From: Polaribacter batillariae
GTDB lineage: Bacteria; Bacteroidota; Bacteroidia; Flavobacteriales; Flavobacteriaceae
Assembly: GCF_017498485.1 (NCBI RefSeq)
Contig: NZ_CP071795.1
Location: 434,001-498,000 of the forward strand
Direction of reading: 5' to 3'
Length of the DNA: 64,000 nucleotides
This document shows positions 16,161 through 25,090 of the stretch, piece by piece (the stretch's first letter is position 1; each line of letters starts with the position of its first letter). The notes under the pieces were generated by a model. That model was given only the letters and a program-made list of their open reading frames with translations. It had not been told where the DNA came from and searched no databases. Position numbers and translations under genes: made by a program.

Positions 16161-17240
16161 CTAAAGTTTAAAAATTTGATACGGTTTGTTACTCTGTTTT
16201 ACAATATTTTCTGTTCTTTCTGCATGTGTATCTGTAATAAAAATTTGTCCGAATTCGTCGTTATTTACCAATTCTATAATTTGCAACACCCTATTTTCAT
16301 CTAATTTATCAAAAATATCGTCCAACAACAAAATAGGTATTACATTCGACTGTTGCTTTATAAACTCGAACTGAGCCAACTTGAGTGCAATTAAATACGA
16401 CTTTTGTTGCCCTTGTGAACCAAATTTTTTAATTGGATACGCTCCTATTTCAAAACTTAAATCGTCTTTATGAATGCCTGATGTTGTGTATTGTAAAATT
16501 TTATCTTTTTCTAAAGATTTTTGCATTAAATCTTGCATCGAAAAATCGTGTAACTGGCTCTTATAAATCAAATTCACACGTTCTTTATCCGCAGAAATAA
16601 TTTGATATTTTTCATTAAAAATAGGTATAAATTCTTCTAAGAAAGCTTTTCTAACTTCGTAAATTCTAGAACCATAGTCTGCCAATTGCGTATCGTAAAC
16701 ACTTAAATTTAAAGCATCGAATGTTCTATTGGCTGCAAAATATTTTAACAACGCATTTCGCTGACTTAACACTTTATTATAAGCAATTAAATCTTGTAAA
16801 TATTTTTTATTTTGTTGAGAAATTACACCATCTATAAACTTTCTTCTCGTATCACTACCTTCTGTTACCAAATCTCTATCTGCTGGAGAAATAATAACCA
16901 ATGGTAATTGCCCTATGTGCTCCGAAAATTTGTCGTAACTTTTTCCGTTTCGTTTGAGCACTTTCTTTTGTCCTTTTTTTAAGCTACAAACAATTTTCTC
17001 GTTTCTATCGTTTAAAAGATAATCTCCTTCTATCATAAAAAAACCTTCTCCATGTCTAATATTTTGAATTGCGACCGAATTAAAGTAGCTTTTCGCAAAA
17101 GAAAGGTAATAAATGGCATCTAAAACATTGGTTTTGCCAACACCATTATTACCCACAAAACAATTAATTTTCTGTTGAAAATCAAAAGATTGCGACTCGA
17201 TATTTTTAAAATTCACTAAAGAAAGTTTCTGTAAATACAT
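16161..17240 (-). CDS. recF: DNA replication and repair protein RecF
   Basis: 359 aa, ABC-type ATPase of the SMC/Rad50 class. Walker A is GNNGVGKTN (residues 30-38), the RecF block [19 protein letters not shown] lies in the middle, the signature motif is SQGQQKS and Walker B is [17 protein letters not shown]. RecF loads RecA at gaps with RecO and RecR. Normal length and motifs. The first gene of a minus-strand unit with the DUF721 gene. Confidence 0.97.
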   Translation of the reverse strand: MYLQKLSLVNFKNIESQSFDFQQKINCFVGNNGVGKTNVLDAIYYLSFAKSYFNSVAIQNIRHGEGFFMIEGDYLLNDRNEKIVCSLKKGQKKVLKRNGKSYDKFSEHIGQLPLVIISPADRDLVTEGSDTRRKFIDGVISQQNKKYLQDLIAYNKVLSQRNALLKYFAANRTFDALNLSVYDTQLADYGSRIYEVRKAFLEEFIPIFNEKYQIISADKERVNLIYKSQLHDFSMQDLMQKSLEKDKILQYTTSGIHKDDLSFEIGAYPIKKFGSQGQQKSYLIALKLAQFEFIKQQSNVIPILLLDDIFDKLDENRVLQIIELVNNDEFGQIFITDTHAERTENIVKQSNKPYQIFKL

Positions 17241-17323
17241 AAATAAAAAATGTTCTTAAAAACGAATTGCAAATTATTGAAAATTTTGCGAATTATTGCC
17301 TTTTAAAATCCAATTAAAAAAAC

Positions 17324-17331
17324 TATTTTTG
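17324..17331 (+). promoter_or_regulatory. -7 element of the TPR gene
   Basis: TATTTTTG fits TANNTTTG and lies 24 bases upstream of the ATG at 17356. No TTG is found at the usual distance upstream, so only half of the promoter is supported. Confidence 0.4.
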
Positions 17332-17355
17332 TCGCCACTAATTTTTTAAGTAAAT

Positions 17356-18123
17356 ATGGCAACATACAAGAAGAAATATAAACCAGAAGGAAAAAAAGAG
17401 CAACAAAATGTTGACAATATGGAGAGTACAACTGCAGAAGTATTTAATACTTTAGATGAAACTGCGTCGAAATCCGAGCAATGGATAGAAAAAAACAGCA
17501 AACCGTTGTTTTACTCTTTAGTTGCTGTTGTTGTTATTTTCTTAGCTTATTTAGGATATAATAAATACATTGTAGAACCAAACGAGTTAGAAGCTTCTAA
17601 CGAATTGGCATTTCCAAGAAAATATTTCGACGAAGCTGCAACTGCAGGTTCTGGAATCGATTCTCTATTAAATTTAGGTTTAGAAGGTGTAGATGGTAAA
17701 TATGGTTTTTTAGACATCGCTCAAAAATATAGTGGAACTGATGCAGGAAACTTAGCCAACTACTATGCTGGTGTTTCGTATTTACAAATGAAAAACTACG
17801 AAAAAGCAATTGAATATTTAAATAAATTCGATTCAGATGATGCCTTATTAGGCCCAGTATCTTTAGGAGCTATTGGAGATGCTTTTGCAGATATCGATCA
17901 ACTAGAAGATGCTTTAGATTATTACGAAAAAGCAGCCAATAAAAAAGAAAACGCATTTACAACACCTTTATATTTATACAAAGCGGGTCAAACAGCAATG
18001 CAGTTAAAGAAGTTCGATAAAGCTGAATCTTTATTCACAAAAATTAAAGAAAACTACCCAAATTCCGACCAAGGTAGAGACGTAGAGAAATTTATTTACG
18101 CAGCAAAATACGCTGGTAAATAG
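17356..18123 (+). CDS. TPR membrane protein (YfgM/tetratricopeptide type)
   Basis: 255 aa. The charged cytoplasmic N-terminus (about 48 residues) is followed by one membrane helix (LFYSLVAVVVIFLAYLGY) and a periplasmic region with TPR repeats (NLANYYAGVSYLQMKNYEKA, AIGDAFADIDQLEDALDYYE, FTKIKENYPNSDQGRDVEKF). The layout resembles YfgM-type proteins that accompany the Sec translocon, but the function in Bacteroidota is not established. Placed directly before ribH in the order often seen in Flavobacteriaceae. Confidence 0.87.
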   Translation: MATYKKKYKPEGKKEQQNVDNMESTTAEVFNTLDETASKSEQWIEKNSKPLFYSLVAVVVIFLAYLGYNKYIVEPNELEASNELAFPRKYFDEAATAGSGIDSLLNLGLEGVDGKYGFLDIAQKYSGTDAGNLANYYAGVSYLQMKNYEKAIEYLNKFDSDDALLGPVSLGAIGDAFADIDQLEDALDYYEKAANKKENAFTTPLYLYKAGQTAMQLKKFDKAESLFTKIKENYPNSDQGRDVEKFIYAAKYAGK

Positions 18124-18188
18124 TATGCAGTGTACAGTCTCAGTAAGCAGTAAACTTACTGTAAACTGCAACTGAAAACTGAAAACTA
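18124..18188. repeat. Heptamer array with an inverted half (CAGT..../ACTG....)
   Basis: The left half has AGTGTAC, AGTCTC, AGTAAGC and AGTAAAC units; the right half has CTTACTG, TAAACTG and AACTGAA units, the same motif on the other strand. CAGTAAG and CTTACTG are exact reverse complements, so the RNA can fold. The array fills the spacer between the TPR gene and ribH. Confidence 0.7.
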
Positions 18189-18194
18189 AAAATT

Positions 18195-18701
18195 ATGGCT
18201 ACAACCAATTTATCTTATTACGATAAAGCAACCATCCCAAATGCGAATTCTTTTCGATTTGGGATGGTTGTTTCTGAATGGAATCCAGAAATCACAAAAA
18301 ACCTTCAAAAAGGTGCAATTGAAACTTTAATAGACTGTGGTGCTTTAAAAGAAAATATAATTTCTTGGAACGTTCCTGGAAGTTTCGAATTGGTTTTTGG
18401 TTGCAAAAAAATGATTCTATCGCAACAAGTAGATGCCATTATTGCCATTGGAAATGTTATTCAAGGAGAAACCAAACATTTCGATTTTGTTTGTGAAGGT
18501 GTAACACAAGGTATTGTAGATTTAAATATCAAATACGACGTTCCTGTTATTTTTTGTGTCTTAACAGACAATACCAAACAGCAATCTCTAGAAAGATCTG
18601 GTGGTAAATTAGGTAATAAAGGAATTGAATGTGCTGTTGCAGCAGTAAAAATGGCGGCTCTAAGAAACATAGGAAGAAGTAAAGAAAACATCGGTTTTTA
18701 A
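18195..18701 (+). CDS. ribH: 6,7-dimethyl-8-ribityllumazine synthase
   Basis: 168 aa, lumazine synthase, the penultimate step of riboflavin synthesis. Family blocks are VVSEWNPEITKNLQKGA, VPGSFELVFGCKKM, AIGNVIQGETKHFDFVCEGVTQG and the C-terminal SLERSGGKLGNKGIECAVAAVKM. Complete and ordinary in length. Unusually, its first codons contain a 13-base perfect inverted repeat (18230-18242 with 18257-18269), described separately. The call is firm. Confidence 0.97.
   Translation: MATTNLSYYDKATIPNANSFRFGMVVSEWNPEITKNLQKGAIETLIDCGALKENIISWNVPGSFELVFGCKKMILSQQVDAIIAIGNVIQGETKHFDFVCEGVTQGIVDLNIKYDVPVIFCVLTDNTKQQSLERSGGKLGNKGIECAVAAVKMAALRNIGRSKENIGF
18230..18269 (+). promoter_or_regulatory. Strong hairpin inside the 5' coding region of ribH
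   Basis: AACCATCCCAAAT (18230-18242) and ATTTGGGATGGTT (18257-18269) are perfect reverse complements with a 14-base loop. They code for residues 12-25 of RibH. In mRNA the hairpin would begin about 35 bases after the AUG and could affect translation. A role is inferred only from the structure. Confidence 0.5.
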
Positions 18702-18710
18702 ATTTTACTC

Positions 18711-18789
18711 TCCTGCAAGTTTTTTCTAACCTTATAGGTGTTATTTGGTTTTTATTGATACCTACAAGGTTAAAAAAAACCTTGCAGAA
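18711..18789. repeat. Large nested palindrome (CCTGCAAG/ACCTTGCAG type)
   Basis: CTGCAAGTTTTTTC followed by AACCTTATAGGT, a loop, ACCTACAAGGTT, an A-run and ACCTTGCAG forms a nested inverted repeat of about 79 bases after ribH. Inner arms match at 11 of 12 bases. The kind is common in Flavobacteriaceae intergenic DNA and could also act as a terminator. The following 18790-18991 has only degenerate repeat-like sequence. Confidence 0.65.
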
Positions 18790-18991
18790 GGGGGTTCTAT
18801 AAAATATTGCTTTGCCAACTCTGCGAAAAAACTTAGTGCCTTTGCATTTAAATCGTCACAAATAATTTAAGAATACTTTTGGCTTCATTCTTTGAGAAAT
18901 TCCTTTAATTTCTTTAAATTTGAAATGCTTTAAAATTGGTACAAAAATTGATTTATCAGAAAATCTATATTCACCAATTATTTCTAAAACT

Positions 18992-19267
18992 ATGGGATTT
19001 TTAAAACGTACAAACAAAAAATTTGATTATCAACCTCGTTATTATAAAGGAGAAGGAAACCCTTTTAAAATCGAGCATAAACTAGATCGATTTAGAAAAA
19101 CTGCAGGTAAAAATAAAGGAATTAAAGGCAAGTTTAGTGATGCTATGGAAGATTTAAAAAATTCTGACAAAAGCGTAAACAAAACACTTTTAATAATTAT
19201 TGCAGTTTTAGTATTCATTTTTTTATACATCATCGATTTCGATTTATCTATATTTAAAAGAAATTAA
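18992..19267 (+). CDS. Small membrane protein often annotated riboflavin synthase subunit beta
   Basis: 91 aa from the ATG at 18992. A basic N-terminus (GFLKRTNKKFDYQPRYYKGE) leads to one C-terminal membrane helix (LLIIIAVLVFIFLYIIDF). In Flavobacteriaceae this conserved small protein is often named riboflavin synthase subunit beta, probably because it sits by ribH; nothing in it looks like an enzyme. The frame is open upstream to 18920, but conservation begins at MGFLKR. The stop overlaps the mutL ATG by one base. Confidence 0.75.
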   Translation: MGFLKRTNKKFDYQPRYYKGEGNPFKIEHKLDRFRKTAGKNKGIKGKFSDAMEDLKNSDKSVNKTLLIIIAVLVFIFLYIIDFDLSIFKRN

Positions 19268-21081
19268 TGTCAGACATTATTCAACTTTTACCAGACCATG
19301 TTGCCAACCAAATTGCTGCAGGAGAAGTCGTACAACGCCCAGCTTCTGTTGTAAAAGAATTGTTAGAAAATGCCATAGATGCTGGTGCAACAAACATTAC
19401 ATTATTACTTAAAGATGCTGGCAAAACGTTAATTCAAGTAATAGACAATGGTAAAGGAATGAGTGCCACAGATGCTAGAATGTGTTTTGAAAGACATGCA
19501 ACCTCTAAAATCCAAAAAGCAGAAGATTTATTTAACTTATGCACCAAAGGCTTTCGTGGAGAAGCATTAGCTTCTATTGCAGCCATTGCACATGTAGAGT
19601 TAAAAACAAAACAGAAAAACGAAGAATTAGGCACATGTATTAAAATTGAAGGAAGCAAAGTTGTTTCTCAAGATTTTATTTCTACAAGTGAAGGCACAAG
19701 TTTAGCCGTTAAAAATCTGTTTTATAACATTCCTGCAAGACGTAATTTTTTAAAATCAGATACCGTAGAAACCCGGCATATTATCGACGAATTTCAAAGA
19801 GTTGCTTTGGCACACCCAAATATTACTTTTTTGTTACACCATAATAATAATGAAATATATCATCTAAAAAATAGCAACCTAAGAAAAAGAATTGTAGCCG
19901 TTTTTGGTGCCAAAATGAACGAAAAACTAGTTCCTATTAACGAAAATACAGACATTCTTAAAATTGATGGTTTTGTAGCAAAACCAGAGTTTTCTAAACG
20001 AAAACGCGGAGAACAATTTTTCTTCGTAAACGATCGATTTATAAAAAGTTCTTATTTAAACCACGCTGTTGTAAATGCATTCGATGGTTTGTTAGAACAA
20101 GGCTCACATCCCTCCTATTTTTTATATTTAACCGTTCCTACAAGTTCTATAGATATTAACATTCATCCTACAAAAACAGAAATTAAGTTCGATAACGAAA
20201 AAGCTTTGTATGCCATGTTAAGAGCGACTGTAAAACACAGTTTAGGTCAGTATAACGTAGCACCTGTTTTAGATTTTAATAGAGATGCGAATTTAGATGT
20301 ACCCTACCATTTTAAATCGAATGGAAAAACAGCCAGTGTTCCTAAAATTTCTGTAGATCCCGATTTTAATCCTTTTAAAGAAGAAAAACAGGAAGGTATT
20401 CGCTTTCCGTACAAAAAAGAAAAAACAAACCAAAGTTGGCAATCTTTATATACATCTGTAGAAACTGAAGAAAAAACACCTCAAGAAAATTTATTCGAAC
20501 ATCAAGAGGAAGCAAAAACGCAAAAAACATTTCAAATACAGCGTAAATATGTGTTGAGTTCTATAAAATCTGGTGTGGTTTTAATCAACCAGACTTTGGC
20601 GCATCAACGTGTGTTGTACGAACAATTTTTAGAAAGTATTACCATTAAAGAGGCCAATAGCCAGCAATTATTGTTTCCTGTAAAAATTGCATTTTCTTCG
20701 GCAGAAATAGAAATGATTTATACCATTAAAAACGAGTTAGAAAATGCAGGTTTTTCGTTTGATGAATTTACAAAAGAGAGTGTAACCATCAAAGGAATTC
20801 CGGTTTCAGTAACCGAAAGTAAAATTACCATCATTTTAGAAGAATTGTTAAACGACATCGATTTAGAAGTTCCAGATGCCAGTTTTAGTCATTTTGATGT
20901 GATGGCGAAATCGTTTGCCAAAACATTATCTATAAAAACAGGTACATTATTATCGGAAAAAGAGCAAGAAGGTTTGGTTAACGACTTGTTTTCTTGTAAA
21001 GAACCAACCATTTCGCCTTTTGGAAAAGCAACATTTAAAACATTAACATTACACGAAATTGATCATTTATTTAATAGTTAA
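19267..21081 (+). CDS. mutL: DNA mismatch repair protein MutL
   Basis: 604 aa, GHKL ATPase N-terminus with LLENAIDAGA, IDNGKGMSATDA, FERHATSKI and GFRGEALASIAAIAHVEL, then the transducer domain with FFVNDRFIKSS and DINIHPTKTEI. The C-terminal dimerisation domain starts near residue 415. The endonuclease motif DQHA(X)2E(X)4E reads NQTLAHQRVLYE here, so the metal-binding residues look altered. ATP starts overlap the small membrane gene upstream by one base. MutL couples MutS recognition to strand removal. Confidence 0.96.
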   Translation: MSDIIQLLPDHVANQIAAGEVVQRPASVVKELLENAIDAGATNITLLLKDAGKTLIQVIDNGKGMSATDARMCFERHATSKIQKAEDLFNLCTKGFRGEALASIAAIAHVELKTKQKNEELGTCIKIEGSKVVSQDFISTSEGTSLAVKNLFYNIPARRNFLKSDTVETRHIIDEFQRVALAHPNITFLLHHNNNEIYHLKNSNLRKRIVAVFGAKMNEKLVPINENTDILKIDGFVAKPEFSKRKRGEQFFFVNDRFIKSSYLNHAVVNAFDGLLEQGSHPSYFLYLTVPTSSIDINIHPTKTEIKFDNEKALYAMLRATVKHSLGQYNVAPVLDFNRDANLDVPYHFKSNGKTASVPKISVDPDFNPFKEEKQEGIRFPYKKEKTNQSWQSLYTSVETEEKTPQENLFEHQEEAKTQKTFQIQRKYVLSSIKSGVVLINQTLAHQRVLYEQFLESITIKEANSQQLLFPVKIAFSSAEIEMIYTIKNELENAGFSFDEFTKESVTIKGIPVSVTESKITIILEELLNDIDLEVPDASFSHFDVMAKSFAKTLSIKTGTLLSEKEQEGLVNDLFSCKEPTISPFGKATFKTLTLHEIDHLFNS

Positions 21082-21083
21082 AA

Positions 21084-21830
21084 ATGAATAACAGAATTAC
21101 AGATACAATTAAACATCTAATAATAATTAATGTTATTTTCTTTATTGCTGTAAAAGTAGTTGGGTTAAACCTTTATGACCAATTGGCAATTTGGTTTCCA
21201 GAAAACGATCATTTTAAAGTTTGGCAAGTATTTACTCATATGTTTATGCATCATCCTACTTTTTATTTACATATTATAATGAATATGTTTGGTTTGTGGA
21301 TGTTTGGTACTCCTTTAGAACAAAAATGGGGAAAGAAAAAATTCTTGTTTTTCTATTTTTCTGCAGGTCTAGGCGCTGTATTATTACCATGGGCTATCGA
21401 TTTTTATCAATTTAATTCTTTAGTTGAAAAATTAGTTGCTAATGGGTTTAATAAATTAGAAGTTTTATCAATTTTAAATGAGGGAAAATACAACACAGGT
21501 TGGGAAAATATATTATCATCTCAAGGTTTAGATACACTAACAACAATATTTTATACTAAAAGTGTTGGGGCTTCTGGTGCTATTATGGGATTATTAGCTG
21601 CTTTTGGAATTAATTTTCCTGACTCTAAACTTGCCTTAATTTTTCTACCAATTCCTATTGCTGCAAAATATTTTATTCCTGTTCTATTAGGTTATGAAAT
21701 GTTATCTGGAATTTTTGGTTGGTCTTCTGTTTTTGGTATTAATGTAGCTCACTTTGCACACTTAGGTGGTGCTATTGTTGGAGGTTTAATCGCTTGGTAT
21801 TGGAAAAAAAATCAATTTAAAATAAATTAA
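21084..21830 (+). CDS. Rhomboid-family intramembrane serine protease (first of two)
   Basis: 248 aa with about six membrane helices. The rhomboid features are the HxxMN-like region HIIMNMFGLWMFG, the catalytic SVGASGAIMG (Ser in GASG) and the His in AHFAHLGGAIVGG. Substrate unknown. It starts 2 bases after mutL and overlaps the second rhomboid gene by one base, so mutL and both rhomboids are co-transcribed. Confidence 0.93.
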   Translation: MNNRITDTIKHLIIINVIFFIAVKVVGLNLYDQLAIWFPENDHFKVWQVFTHMFMHHPTFYLHIIMNMFGLWMFGTPLEQKWGKKKFLFFYFSAGLGAVLLPWAIDFYQFNSLVEKLVANGFNKLEVLSILNEGKYNTGWENILSSQGLDTLTTIFYTKSVGASGAIMGLLAAFGINFPDSKLALIFLPIPIAAKYFIPVLLGYEMLSGIFGWSSVFGINVAHFAHLGGAIVGGLIAWYWKKNQFKIN

Positions 21831-22684
21831 TGAGTATTATAAACGACATAAAATCGCGTTATAAAGGTGGCAATATTGTAGAAAAACTTATCTATATTAA
21901 TATTGCTGTTTTTGTTATCACATTACTAATTAGTATTTTACAAGGATTGTATAATAATGAAGGTAATTTTATTGTAGAATGGTTTTCTTTAGATGACGAC
22001 TACAACACTTTATTTATAAAACCTTGGACCATTATTTCTTATGGTTTTTTGCACGGAGGTTTTATTCATATTTTATTTAATTTAATAGCGCTTTATTTTA
22101 TCGGTAATTTATTTATCCAATATTTTACACAAAAACAATTGTTAAATTTCTATTTATTAGGAACTCTTTCTGGCGGAATATTGTATGTTTTTAGTCAAAA
22201 TTATTTTCCGATTTTCGAAGGAAAATCTTCTTATTTAGTTGGAGCTTCCGCAGGAATTTCAGCCATTTTTATAGGAATTGCTACTTATATGCCTAATTAT
22301 CAATTAAAAATTCCTTTAATCGGTTTTATAAAGGTTTGGCATTTGGCAGCAATTTGGGTGGGTTTCGATATTTTAGGTTTAATTGGCGACAATGCTGGTG
22401 GTAATTTTGCGCATTTAGGTGGCAGTTTGTTTGGTTTTTTATACGTTTATAAAGCAAGTAATAAAGAACTAAATCTTTGGGGTAGCATTTCTTCTTGGTT
22501 CGAAAAGAAAGAAAAGCCTTTAAAAACGGTTCATAAATCTGGAAATAAAAAACAACAAAAATCAAAAAATAATACCCCAAACCAACAACAAATTGATGCA
22601 ATTTTAGATAAGATTAGCAAATCTGGTTACGACACGTTAACCAAATCTGAAAAAGAATTTTTATTTAAACAAGGCAAAAGATAA
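21830..22684 (+). CDS. Rhomboid-family intramembrane serine protease (second)
   Basis: 284 aa, six or so membrane helices then a Lys-rich cytoplasmic tail of about 70 residues. GFLHGGFIHILFNLIALYFIG, the catalytic LVGASAGISAIF (Ser in GASA) and NFAHLGGSLFGF are present. It diverges from the first rhomboid mainly in the C-terminal tail, which ends in a helical segment (IDAILDKISKSGYDTLTKSE), suggesting a separate partner. Tandem rhomboids are usual in this group. The following gene begins one base later. Confidence 0.92.
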   Translation: MSIINDIKSRYKGGNIVEKLIYINIAVFVITLLISILQGLYNNEGNFIVEWFSLDDDYNTLFIKPWTIISYGFLHGGFIHILFNLIALYFIGNLFIQYFTQKQLLNFYLLGTLSGGILYVFSQNYFPIFEGKSSYLVGASAGISAIFIGIATYMPNYQLKIPLIGFIKVWHLAAIWVGFDILGLIGDNAGGNFAHLGGSLFGFLYVYKASNKELNLWGSISSWFEKKEKPLKTVHKSGNKKQQKSKNNTPNQQQIDAILDKISKSGYDTLTKSEKEFLFKQGKR

Positions 22685-22685
22685 C

Positions 22686-23702
22686 ATGAAAAACTTATCC
22701 TTTATAGACAAGATTTTCTATTTATTAAATTCGCTGCTAGCAACTTTATTGTTACTATCTTATTTGTTGCCCTTTATTTCTCCAAGTACAATTCCGTTTT
22801 TTGCAGTTTTAAGTCTTTTTGTGCCTGTTTTAATTATTATAAACCTTGTTTTCTTTGTTTATTGGTTAATTAAATTGAAAAAACAAGCCTTTTTATCTGC
22901 ATTTGTTTTAATAATTGGCTGGTTTTCTTCACCACCTTTTTATAAAATTTCAAGTAGAAGCTCGTCTTTAAACAGCGATGTAAAAGTAATGAGTTACAAT
23001 GTAAAAGCATTTGATTTATTTACCAACAAAAAAAATGATGCCGAAACCGAAAATACTGGTTTTACTTTCATTAAAGATAAAGACCCCGATATTTTAGCAA
23101 TTCAAGAATATTATCAATCTACAAAAATACTTCTTTCTTATCCTTATAAATTTATCAAAAGAAAAAACGACAAAGGAAAATTCGGAATGGCAATTTATTC
23201 GAAATATAAAATTGTAAACTCTGGATCTTTAGATTTTAAAAACACCTCTAATAATATTATTTATGCTGATGTTGTAAAGCAAAAAGACACCATTCGTGTG
23301 TATAATTTGCATTTAGAGTCGTTAAGAATTAAACCGAATGAAGAAAATTTTGGACAAGAAAATTCTGAGAAATTACTAAAAAGAGTAACCAATTCTTTTA
23401 AAAAACAAGTCGAACAAACCAACTTATTTTTAACGCACGAACAACAATGGAAAGGCAAAAAAATTATTTGTGGCGATTTTAACAACACTGCTTATTCTTG
23501 GGTGTACAACCAAATTACAAAGAGTAAAAAAGATGCCTTTACAGAGGCAGGCCAAGGTTTAGGGAAAACATTTAATTATTGGTTTCCTATGAGAATCGAT
23601 TTTATTTTAACGGACGAAAATGCGATTGTAAATCAATTTAAATCTTTTTCCGAAAAATTTTCTGACCACTTTCCTATTCAAGCAAAAATTAATTGGAAAT
23701 AA
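22686..23702 (+). CDS. Membrane-anchored endonuclease/exonuclease/phosphatase-family protein
   Basis: 338 aa. Three N-terminal membrane helices (about 10-85) are followed by an EEP domain: VMSYNVKAFDLF, ILAIQEYYQ (catalytic Glu), YNLHLESLR, ICGDFNNTAYSW and the C-terminal SDHFPIQAKI with the catalytic Asp-His. Members hydrolyse phosphodiester bonds of nucleic acids or lipids; the substrate here is unknown. Last gene of the mutL-rhomboid operon, ending 55 bases before IS982 copy 2. Confidence 0.87.
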   Translation: MKNLSFIDKIFYLLNSLLATLLLLSYLLPFISPSTIPFFAVLSLFVPVLIIINLVFFVYWLIKLKKQAFLSAFVLIIGWFSSPPFYKISSRSSSLNSDVKVMSYNVKAFDLFTNKKNDAETENTGFTFIKDKDPDILAIQEYYQSTKILLSYPYKFIKRKNDKGKFGMAIYSKYKIVNSGSLDFKNTSNNIIYADVVKQKDTIRVYNLHLESLRIKPNEENFGQENSEKLLKRVTNSFKKQVEQTNLFLTHEQQWKGKKIICGDFNNTAYSWVYNQITKSKKDAFTEAGQGLGKTFNYWFPMRIDFILTDENAIVNQFKSFSEKFSDHFPIQAKINWK

Positions 23703-23757
23703 TTATACCATTTACCATTTGAAAATCCTGTAATAAATCGCCTTTTTTTCCTTTCTA

Positions 23758-24766
23758 ACCTGAGTTCGATTAATAAATTGTCAACTGATTAGACTTTACA
23801 GTCTGATATTTTATAGCAGGTTTTTTTGGTAAAAAGCTATATGCAATAAGACCTGCGATTATGTTTGACAAGAAATTAGTAAAACTTCTATGTCTAGAAT
23901 GTTCAATTTGACAAATATTTTTGAGTTCGTCATTTACGGTTTCAATAACAGAGCGTTTACGCAGTAAAATTTTATCACTCATTGTCATTAAAGAATTCTT
24001 CATATTGTTTTTAATATGAGTAATTAAATGCAATCCATCAGCAAAAAGTAACTGCATTAAATCTTTTCCAACATAACCTTTGTCCGCATATAACTTACCA
24101 TAAATTTTATCTAAAAAAGACTTCTTTTTTAATGGCGTTCTATCATCAACATTAGCTTGGGTTATGCAGAAGTTTAGGATTTCACCTTTATCATTTATAA
24201 CGATATGCAATTTAAAGCCATGGAACCATCCTATAGTGGATTTTCCAGTGGTTGCAATGCCTTTAAATACTTTATTATTCTTAATTCGTTTGGGGCTGCA
24301 AACTCTAACAGGTGTAGAATCTACAAAAGAAATACCCGTAGAATTACCTAAACAACATGTCTTTAAAAATAAAGTCATTGGCATGAGGTTTTGCTGCATG
24401 AGTTCTGTAAATCTATTGTATGAAACTGTAGCTGGGAAATCATCTTGCATATGCTTTTGCAAGTAATACACGTAAAAGTGTTTAAAGGTCCTAAAACCAC
24501 TAAGCTGAAACAAAATGGTAATGGTAATTACCTCGCTATTTGACATAACACTGGGACGTTTTGATGGATTGCCTAAAAGGTGTTTACTGACTATTTGGTC
24601 ATATTCTTTACAAAATTCATCAACAAGACAGAAAATTTCAGTAATTTTAGAGTAGATTATCATAGATAGATTTTTAGATTAATAAATTGAAATTCAATAC
24701 TTTAATTTACTGAAAATCTATCTTTTTTACTAGAAAAAAATGCCTAAATTTTAATCGAACTCAGGT
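23758..24766 (-). mobile_element. IS982-family insertion sequence, copy 2 (complete)
   Basis: 1009 bases with the same ACCTGAGTTCGATTAA ends as copy 1. The 5-base sequence TTCTA occurs on both sides (23753-23757 and 24767-24771), consistent with a target-site duplication. Both copies have the same orientation, so recombination between them could delete the intervening 18 kb, which includes recF and mutL. Confidence 0.92.
23770..24663 (-). CDS. IS982-family transposase
   Basis: 297 aa, identical in sequence to the transposase of copy 1, with the DDE residues in [20 protein letters not shown] and [11 protein letters not shown]. No frameshift. The identity of the two copies points to recent transposition in this genome. 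Confidence 0.95.
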   Translation of the reverse strand: MIIYSKITEIFCLVDEFCKEYDQIVSKHLLGNPSKRPSVMSNSEVITITILFQLSGFRTFKHFYVYYLQKHMQDDFPATVSYNRFTELMQQNLMPMTLFLKTCCLGNSTGISFVDSTPVRVCSPKRIKNNKVFKGIATTGKSTIGWFHGFKLHIVINDKGEILNFCITQANVDDRTPLKKKSFLDKIYGKLYADKGYVGKDLMQLLFADGLHLITHIKNNMKNSLMTMSDKILLRKRSVIETVNDELKNICQIEHSRHRSFTNFLSNIIAGLIAYSFLPKKPAIKYQTVKSNQLTIY

Positions 24767-24827
24767 TTCTATTTCAAAATAAAAAAAACCGTAGCTAAGG
24801 CTATGCTTTCTTTTTCTTCTTTATATA

Positions 24828-25020
24828 AACGTGAGTTCGATTTAAAAAACACTGTTTATCAAATAGTTATGGCTTTTCTTCTTTAAAAAAACGACCATTT
24901 CGACCTCATGGAGAAATCTTAGACTAAGCATAAGATTTCTCAACTACACTGCGTTTCGTTCGAAATGATAATATACTGGTTTTTAAATAGATATTACGAA
25001 TGTTATATCGAACTCACGTT
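24828..25020. repeat. MITE-like element with IS982-related ends
   Basis: A 193-base non-coding element bounded by the 14-base inverted repeat AACGTGAGTTCGAT (24828-24841) and ATCGAACTCACGTT (25007-25020). The ends differ from the IS982 ends (ACCTGAGTTCGAT) by one base. Inside, 24896-24967 is a second palindrome (CATTTCGA, GAGAAATCTTA, TAAGATTTCTC, TCGAAATG) of a kind common in flavobacteria. No coding potential. I find no target-site duplication. The rest of 24767-25090 is empty. Confidence 0.65.
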
Positions 25021-25090
25021 AGAAAGAAAAAAATCATCAATTTCTTTTCCAATAATTTCAAACAATAACTGGTATAAACATGGTAAAAAA

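Noticed and set aside
18992..19267. Riboflavin synthase subunit
   Set aside because: The protein is a 91-aa single-helix membrane protein without enzyme motifs; the name comes from being near ribH.
5831..24766. Composite transposon formed by the two IS982 copies
   Set aside because: Each copy has its own 5-base duplication, and the 17-kb interior is core genes such as recF, ribH and mutL; independent insertions explain it better.
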